Source of the DNA: Alphaproteobacteria bacterium UBA3002
GTDB lineage: Bacteria; Pseudomonadota; Alphaproteobacteria; Rickettsiales; UBA3002
DNA: 10,400 nt
NCBI GenBank assembly: GCA_002346425.1
Contig: DDZS01000055.1
Span: 494-10,893, forward strand
Reading direction: 5' to 3'
Positions 6,350 through 10,400 of this stretch are shown here, in pieces. The position numbers were made by a program, and so were the translations under genes. A model generated the notes under the pieces. The model saw nothing but the letters and a program-made list of their open reading frames with translations, did no database searches and was not told the DNA's origin. Position 1 is the first letter of the stretch; every line of letters begins with the position of its first letter.

Positions 6350-6382
6350 ACTTCATGTAACTGTCACACCTCATCTTCATGT
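6350..6382 (+). promoter_or_regulatory. Candidate Pho-box-like site upstream of the HD-domain gene
   Basis: CTTCAT (6351-6356) and TGTCAC (6362-6367) are in 11-base phase, as in PhoB sites. The stretch CTTCATGTAACTGTCACAC matches the one before the 348-residue protein gene (CTTCATAGAATTGTCACAC) at 16 of 19 positions. A second CTTCATGT follows at 6375-6382, 24 bases after the first. Only one half-site is a full TGTCAC, so this is a weaker candidate than the site at 3440-3468. Confidence 0.35.
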
Positions 6383-6401
6383 TTAGGGGTAAGCAGAAAT
6401 C

Positions 6402-7238
6402 ATGAAAACTCAGCAATGCCTGGACCCATTAACCGATGCGCGTTTTAACTTGTTCGCAGAGCCGGATCGGCACTTCTTAGCAAGCTTCTTAGAACGCCAT
6501 CCACGGGTTGGTGACAATTTTTCACGCTTTTTGAATGTCCCCCCGCCTATGCGGCCCGATGTCGCTAAATCCGATTTATGGCATACGCCTCGGGCAGGCT
6601 GGGTAAAGCGCGCGATACCAAATCCGGAAGATATTGATAGCCATGCTGTAAATCTGAAATTTATGAGTCAGGCCGCGCTGATTTCCAGCTTTGCAACGGA
6701 GCATTATGACGATGATTTTATCCGTCATGTTTCCGCTATGGCGAGATTACATGATTTTTGCGAAGCCATCGCTACCGATTTTACGCCCCATGATAAAATC
6801 ACTCCACAGGATAAAGACCGTATAGAATCACTGGCGCTGCAGGTGCTGTTTGAAGATGCGCGCTTTGCCCATGGTAAGGCTTTGATACAAGAATATATCG
6901 ATCAGCAGACACCGGCATCGCATATCTTGCATGATCTTGATAAACTCCACGCTGTCTTCATGGCGTATGGGTATGAACAAGCGCATCCAGAAAAATCGGG
7001 TATTTATAATGAATTCAAAACCTATGCGGCAACGCAGCTAAAAACGCCGCTTGGCCACGCGATTGATGATGGTCTCGCTCAGGATGCAGCGACATGTATC
7101 AGTGAGATTTTAGGATTAGCGGAACAATTAAAGTCGCGGTTTATCCGCAATCGCATGGCAGATGTCACAGAACTAAAAGCGCAGGCCGGCGGTTTTGCCG
7201 AACTGTTCGCCTCGCAAGCTGATCAGCCTGCACGGTAA
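6402..7238 (+). CDS. HD-domain hydrolase, YfbR/HDDC2 (5'-deoxynucleotidase)-like
   Basis: A metal-dependent phosphohydrolase of the HD superfamily; its closest recognisable relatives (YfbR, HDDC2) dephosphorylate deoxynucleoside 5'-monophosphates. In 278 residues the core runs from about 66 to 195. GWVKRAIPNPEDIDSHA gives the first metal His (H81). ARLHDFCEAIATDF gives the HD pair (H117, D118) and the following Glu (E121). HDLDKLHAVFMAYGYE at 177-192 contains the last conserved Asp (D180). The first 60 residues and the last 80 are extensions beyond the compact ~200-residue family enzymes. The ATG has only a distant AGGGG (12 bases) upstream, so initiation may be weak. The gene follows rlmE by 60 bp with a Pho-box-like motif between them. 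Its 3' end overlaps guaB, on the opposite strand, by 16 bp. The HD fold is clear; the exact substrate is inference. Confidence 0.8.
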   Translation: MKTQQCLDPLTDARFNLFAEPDRHFLASFLERHPRVGDNFSRFLNVPPPMRPDVAKSDLWHTPRAGWVKRAIPNPEDIDSHAVNLKFMSQAALISSFATEHYDDDFIRHVSAMARLHDFCEAIATDFTPHDKITPQDKDRIESLALQVLFEDARFAHGKALIQEYIDQQTPASHILHDLDKLHAVFMAYGYEQAHPEKSGIYNEFKTYAATQLKTPLGHAIDDGLAQDAATCISEILGLAEQLKSRFIRNRMADVTELKAQAGGFAELFASQADQPAR

Positions 7239-8683
7239 TTTGGCGCTTCTTGCGTGATGGTGATGTCGTGCGCGTGGCTTTCTCTTAGGCCCGCATTGGT
7301 AATGCGCACCATTTGGCACCCATGCTGCATGGAAGCAATATTGGCATGGCCAGTATAGCCCATGGAGGCTTTCAAGCCGCCGACCAGTTGATGTATCACG
7401 CCGGAAGCGGACCCTTTGAAGGGCACCCTGCCCTCTACGCCTTCGGGAACCAGCTTTAAGGCATCTGCCACTTCGGACTGGAAGTAACGATCTGCCGAGC
7501 CGCGGGCCATGGCGCCGACCGAACCCATACCGCGATAGGATTTATAAGAACGGCCTTGGTATAACACCACCTCACCCGGTGATTCTTCGGTGCCAGCCAA
7601 TAGTGAACCAACCATGATCGTATCTGCACCCACCGCGATGGCTTTGGCGATATCGCCAGAATATTTCACGCCGCCATCGGCAATCAAAGGCACGCCAAAT
7701 TTTTTACACATCTCCGCGGCATCTAGAATGGCCGTGAGCTGTGGCACGCCAACGCCTGCCACGACGCGCGTGGTACAGATCGATCCGGGACCGATCCCCA
7801 CTTTCACCGCGTCTACCCCCGCTTCGATCAAGGCCTTCGCTCCTTCGGAAGTCGCGACATTGCCACCAATAACTTGCGTATGCGGAAAGGCTTTTTTTAC
7901 CGCTGCAACCGCTTTCAACACACCAGCTGAATGGCCATGCGCGGTATCGACCACCAACACGTCCACTTCCGCACCCACTAGTGCTTCGGCGCGTTTCATG
8001 CCATCGTCACCCACACCAACCGCGGCCGCCACACGTAAACGCCCGCGCGAATCTTTCGCGGCCAAGGGGAATTGTTGGGCTTTTTCGATATCTTTAACCG
8101 TGATCAGTCCAATGCAGTGATAGGCATCATCCACTACCAGCAATTTTTCGATGCGATGTTGGTGCAACAGTTTTTTCGCGTCTTCTTTCTCGATTCCCTC
8201 TTGCACCGTAATCAAGTTATTGGCTGTCATCAGCTCTTTCACTTGCTGTTTCGGGTCGGACGCGAAACGCACATCGCGATTGGTGAGGATTCCAACAAGC
8301 TTTCCACTACGCTCGGTTACCGGAATGCCGGAAATATGATGTTGGTCCATCAGCGCATAGGCTTCCGCCAGCGTCGCTTCCGGCTCAATCGTCACGGGGT
8401 TGACCACCATGCCGGATTCGAATTTTTTGACAGTTTTAACTTGCGCCGCTTGCTCTTCCGCCGACATGTTTTTGTGGATGCAGCCGATGCCGCCATGCTG
8501 CGCCATCACGATTGCCAGCGCCGATTCGGTGACCGTATCCATCGCAGAAGATATCAGCGGAATACCGAGCGTAATCTCACGGGTGAGCCGCGTCGTCGTA
8601 TCCGCCATATGGGGTAGGATTTCCGAGGCCGCGGGTTTCAGCAGGACATCATCAAATGTCAGCGCTTCTTGAACTCCAGTCAT
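7223..8683 (-). CDS. guaB: Inosine-5'-monophosphate dehydrogenase
   Basis: IMP dehydrogenase oxidises IMP to XMP with NAD+, the committed step of GMP synthesis; it is a cytosolic tetramer. From the ATG at 8681-8683 the protein has 486 residues, the usual length. It starts at EALTFDDVLLKPA (6-18). Two CBS domains follow at about 93-203 (HHISGIPVTE, KLVGILTNRDVRF, KLLVVDDAYHCIGLITVKDI). The catalytic loop GIGPGSICTTR at 297-306 carries C303, and the flap region includes YRGMGSVGAM (383-392) and EGRVPFKG (417-424). The start is chosen because AGGAG lies six bases upstream of this ATG. An in-frame TTG at 8735-8737 would add 18 unconserved residues and overlap the upstream gene. It lies 50 bp downstream of the membrane-protein gene on the same strand. 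No terminator is visible at its end, which overlaps the HD gene tail-to-tail. Confidence 0.96.
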   Translation of the reverse strand: MTGVQEALTFDDVLLKPAASEILPHMADTTTRLTREITLGIPLISSAMDTVTESALAIVMAQHGGIGCIHKNMSAEEQAAQVKTVKKFESGMVVNPVTIEPEATLAEAYALMDQHHISGIPVTERSGKLVGILTNRDVRFASDPKQQVKELMTANNLITVQEGIEKEDAKKLLHQHRIEKLLVVDDAYHCIGLITVKDIEKAQQFPLAAKDSRGRLRVAAAVGVGDDGMKRAEALVGAEVDVLVVDTAHGHSAGVLKAVAAVKKAFPHTQVIGGNVATSEGAKALIEAGVDAVKVGIGPGSICTTRVVAGVGVPQLTAILDAAEMCKKFGVPLIADGGVKYSGDIAKAIAVGADTIMVGSLLAGTEESPGEVVLYQGRSYKSYRGMGSVGAMARGSADRYFQSEVADALKLVPEGVEGRVPFKGSASGVIHQLVGGLKASMGYTGHANIASMQHGCQMVRITNAGLRESHAHDITITQEAPNYRAG

Positions 8684-8733
8684 GGGCAACTCCTTTGCGG
8701 GGTGATAGCAGGGGTTTTGGGCTTTGTCTACGC

Positions 8734-10206
8734 TCAATCACGGTGGGGCGGGCAGCGGGTGAGGTCTGGTGATCCGTAGAGCGTATAAGATGCGCTCATA
8801 GCTTCTTCCCTCCATCCCTCGGGCGCCGTTGCATAGGATGGCAATAAAATAAGCTCCGCCTGATATTTGGCAGCAAGGCGTTCAGCCTGCACGGGATGGC
8901 GATGCAAGCGCAGAGCATCAGCAATCACAGATGCAGGATAGGCGGTTTCCGCCCGGCTATCGACAAAAACAGGAATACGCGCATGCGTCAGATAGATGAT
9001 GTCGCCGCCGACATCGTAGTGATTCAATAGAGGGTGGCAGGCATGACGATCTATGGCAGCGATGATCGGTTCTAATTCAGCATAGCGAGCAGGTCGCTCG
9101 TTGGCGTGCAAGAATCCGCCGCCGATGACCGGCAGCAGAGGAATAAGCCAGAGCAACCGGGGGATAGGTTTATGACTTAACCACTGCTCCACGCGATGCA
9201 GCTCCTCCCGTAACAAAGAGGGATAGCGCGTTTGCCATTGCTCGATCAGCGGCGTAATTTGTTTTGCGCTGGTTGGGAAATTTAGCAGCAGGGCCAGTGG
9301 CAAATATCGCCATGAAACACACGCCGCTATCGCCCAGAAAACAAACAACAGATGCTCGGCCAGCGAAATTGCGTGCCAGCGATAAAGGTATAACGCGGCC
9401 ATGAGCAATAGCGGAACTACCATCCAGCGTGTTTCCGGGGAAGCAAAGGGGCTGGCCCACTCGCTGATCATCTGTTGTGAGTTGCCCTGCAGTGTGAGCA
9501 AGATCGCCGTGATAACCTGCCAGCCGTACGGGTTAAGGCACAGGCCAAGACTATACGAAACTGTCATGGCCGTTATCGCCGTTACGGCTGGCCAATCGTG
9601 ACGAATGAGCGCCGCGCCGCCATAGGCCGCAAAAAGCGTAAAGGCGACCGGGAAACTACCATGCAGGTTGACCCATGCAGCACCGATGCATGCACTTAGC
9701 ATGCATGTGCCCCATAGGGAGCGGCGCGGTGATTGTATCAACCAGAGTAGTATGAGCCCCAGCACCCCGGCCACCACGCCCGGACGGGCATAGACTGCAT
9801 TGAGTAACACAGGCAAAATCGGTATCATCCACAGGCACACGGCAAAGAAACGGCTGCGCGTGGTAATGGCCATCGCTCCTGCCAACGCGACGCCTAGCGC
9901 ATAAAGAAGAACGCTAAACGCACAGACGGCGTAGAGACCGCCTGCCTGTTCAATAAGAGTGGCAAGGGCATCCCAGCCCCAAGCCAGATTCATCCATGGA
10001 TAGTCTTGCGCGGTATAACTGAATGGGTCGGTCGTGGGTACATGCCCGCGCGTGAGAATATCGTGACCGGCGGCCAAATGCCAACCGGTATCGCCATCGC
10101 GAATAATTGCGTAAGGCTGCGTCACCAGCGTAAGGCTGACCAGTGTGAGGAAAAAAAGCGCACAAAAAAAGCGCGTTTGGAATACCGTTTTCGGGGTGGT
10201 TTCCAA
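8734..10206 (-). CDS. Polytopic membrane protein, GT-C glycosyltransferase-like, function unknown
   Basis: A 490-residue inner-membrane protein with roughly ten hydrophobic segments (about 12-30, 88-110, 120-158, 165-180, 185-200, 208-225, 228-240, 261-275, 283-309 and 349-364) and a soluble C-terminal domain. The first loop, IIRDGDTGWHLAAGHDILTRG (34-54) followed by PTTDPFSYT, is typical of an uncharacterised bacterial membrane family that resembles GT-C (dolichyl/undecaprenyl-phosphate sugar) glycosyltransferases. Other family features are LNPYGW (224-229), ISEW (247-250) and IPVFVDSRAE (411-420). The start is TTG (10204-10206) with AAGGA seven bases upstream. It is the only initiation codon between the upstream stop (10222-10224) and the first membrane helix, apart from a GTG that would delete that helix. 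Start codon and ribosome-binding site lie inside the rpoC terminator hairpin. Acceptor and donor are unknown. Confidence 0.82.
   Translation of the reverse strand: METTPKTVFQTRFFCALFFLTLVSLTLVTQPYAIIRDGDTGWHLAAGHDILTRGHVPTTDPFSYTAQDYPWMNLAWGWDALATLIEQAGGLYAVCAFSVLLYALGVALAGAMAITTRSRFFAVCLWMIPILPVLLNAVYARPGVVAGVLGLILLWLIQSPRRSLWGTCMLSACIGAAWVNLHGSFPVAFTLFAAYGGAALIRHDWPAVTAITAMTVSYSLGLCLNPYGWQVITAILLTLQGNSQQMISEWASPFASPETRWMVVPLLLMAALYLYRWHAISLAEHLLFVFWAIAACVSWRYLPLALLLNFPTSAKQITPLIEQWQTRYPSLLREELHRVEQWLSHKPIPRLLWLIPLLPVIGGGFLHANERPARYAELEPIIAAIDRHACHPLLNHYDVGGDIIYLTHARIPVFVDSRAETAYPASVIADALRLHRHPVQAERLAAKYQAELILLPSYATAPEGWREEAMSASYTLYGSPDLTRCPPHRD
9661..9706. repeat. ATGCA cluster with an 8-bp hairpin inside the membrane-protein gene
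   Basis: ATGCATGC (9686-9693) and GCATGCAT (9699-9706) form a perfect 8-bp inverted repeat around five bases, and ATGCA also occurs at 9661 and 9675. It lies wholly within coding sequence (around residues 167-184 of the membrane protein, including Cys-Met, Ala-Trp and Leu-His codons), so it may be only a product of codon choice. Confidence 0.3.
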
Positions 10207-10214
10207 ACGCGCTT
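10151..10214 (-). terminator. Rho-independent terminator of rpoC, overlapping the next gene's start
   Basis: AAGCGCGTTTGGAA (10169-10182) and its exact complement (10201-10214) form a 14-bp stem. Inside it an ACC/GGT pairing (10184-10186 with 10198-10200) can extend the helix past a one-base bulge. Read on the minus strand the stem is followed by seven T, GTGCGC, then seven more T. It begins 17 bases after the rpoC stop codon. The 5' arm includes the TTG start of the membrane-protein gene. The T-runs encode the Phe-rich beginning of its first membrane helix. Confidence 0.88.
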
Positions 10215-10231
10215 CCTTAGACTAGAGTGGT

Positions 10232-10400
10232 TCAGCTACCGGTCAGGGCCGGTGTCTCATCTGAGCCTTCGCTGTTTTCATTTGCCGCACGGGCTTCCAG
10301 CTGATGCTGCTCGATCTCGGTATCACGCTCTTTTGCAATTTGCTTGATACGGTTGATCGCGGCACCCGTTCCTGCCGGAATCAGGCGACCCACGATGACG
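10232..10400 (-). CDS. rpoC: RNA polymerase beta' subunit, C-terminal 56 residues (runs off the right edge)
   Basis: RpoC is the beta' subunit of RNA polymerase. The fragment reads VIVGRLIPAGTGAAINRIKQ at its visible start, the conserved NVIxGRLIPAGTG segment close to the C-terminus of bacterial beta' that packs near the omega subunit. A charged, probably flexible tail rich in Glu and Asn follows, ending TPALTGS before TGA (10232-10234). The beginning of the gene, and presumably rpoB upstream, lie beyond the window. A strong intrinsic terminator follows immediately, marking the end of the rpoBC transcription unit. Confidence 0.9.
   Translation of the reverse strand, partial: VIVGRLIPAGTGAAINRIKQIAKERDTEIEQHQLEARAANENSEGSDETPALTGS

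Noticed and set aside
7590..8617. Long plus-strand open frames (176 and 181 codons) opposite guaB
   Set aside because: They are antisense shadows of a highly conserved gene, have no recognisable protein features and are explained by the codon pattern of guaB.
8684..8737. Eighteen-residue N-terminal extension of guaB from a TTG at 8735-8737
   Set aside because: The extension is unlike IMP dehydrogenases and overlaps the preceding stop codon. The ATG at 8683 has an ideally spaced AGGAG and gives the standard family length.

Overview
The window looks like the chromosome of an alphaproteobacterium of moderate GC. The ppx/gppA–rlmE pair, a nearby guaB, folE and the end of rpoC are typical housekeeping genes. 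A ppx–rlmE–(one or more genes)–guaB neighbourhood is familiar from several alphaproteobacteria, and a TTAA-N7-TTAA (CtrA-type) site fits that group. I cannot place it below class level from the sequence alone. There are no tRNA or rRNA genes, CRISPR arrays, transposases or integrases.

Layout, left to right. (1) Bases 1-255 hold the N-terminal part of folE (GTP cyclohydrolase I) on the minus strand. (2) Bases 316-1551, also minus, encode a degenerate pentapeptide-repeat protein. (3) Bases 1552-1793 are a very AT-rich divergent intergenic region with a CtrA-type site, a perfect DnaA box and three copies of a TTTT..CTAAAA element. (4) Bases 1794-3434 and 3509-4555, both plus, encode two soluble, helix-rich proteins that I do not recognise. 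Their DNA grows progressively AT-richer (sampled 60-base lines fall from about 65% to about 32% GC) and contrasts sharply with the next genes. (5) Bases 4636-6341 hold a translationally coupled ppx/gppA–rlmE pair, preceded by a 13-bp perfect inverted repeat that ends on the ppx start codon. (6) Bases 6402-7238 encode an HD-domain hydrolase related to the YfbR/HDDC2 5'-deoxynucleotidases. (7) On the minus strand, rpoC (3' end, 10232-10400), a GT-C-like polytopic membrane protein (8734-10206) and guaB (7223-8683) are read right to left. guaB collides tail-to-tail with the HD gene, overlapping it by 16 bp.

Functionally, the conserved part concerns nucleotides and RNA: GTP use for folate (folE), GMP synthesis (guaB), polyphosphate/(p)ppGpp hydrolysis (ppx/gppA), 23S rRNA 2'-O-methylation (rlmE), probable nucleotide hydrolysis (HD protein) and transcription (rpoC). 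The accessory part (316-4555) holds three proteins of unknown role.

The most interesting signals are regulatory. The rpoC terminator also contains the ribosome-binding site, TTG start and first codons of the downstream membrane-protein gene. The ppx start is locked in a long hairpin. Two Pho-box-like sites (TGTCAC half-sites in 11-bp phase) lie before the 348-residue protein gene and before the HD gene. The AT-rich divergent promoter combines CtrA-type and DnaA-type sites.
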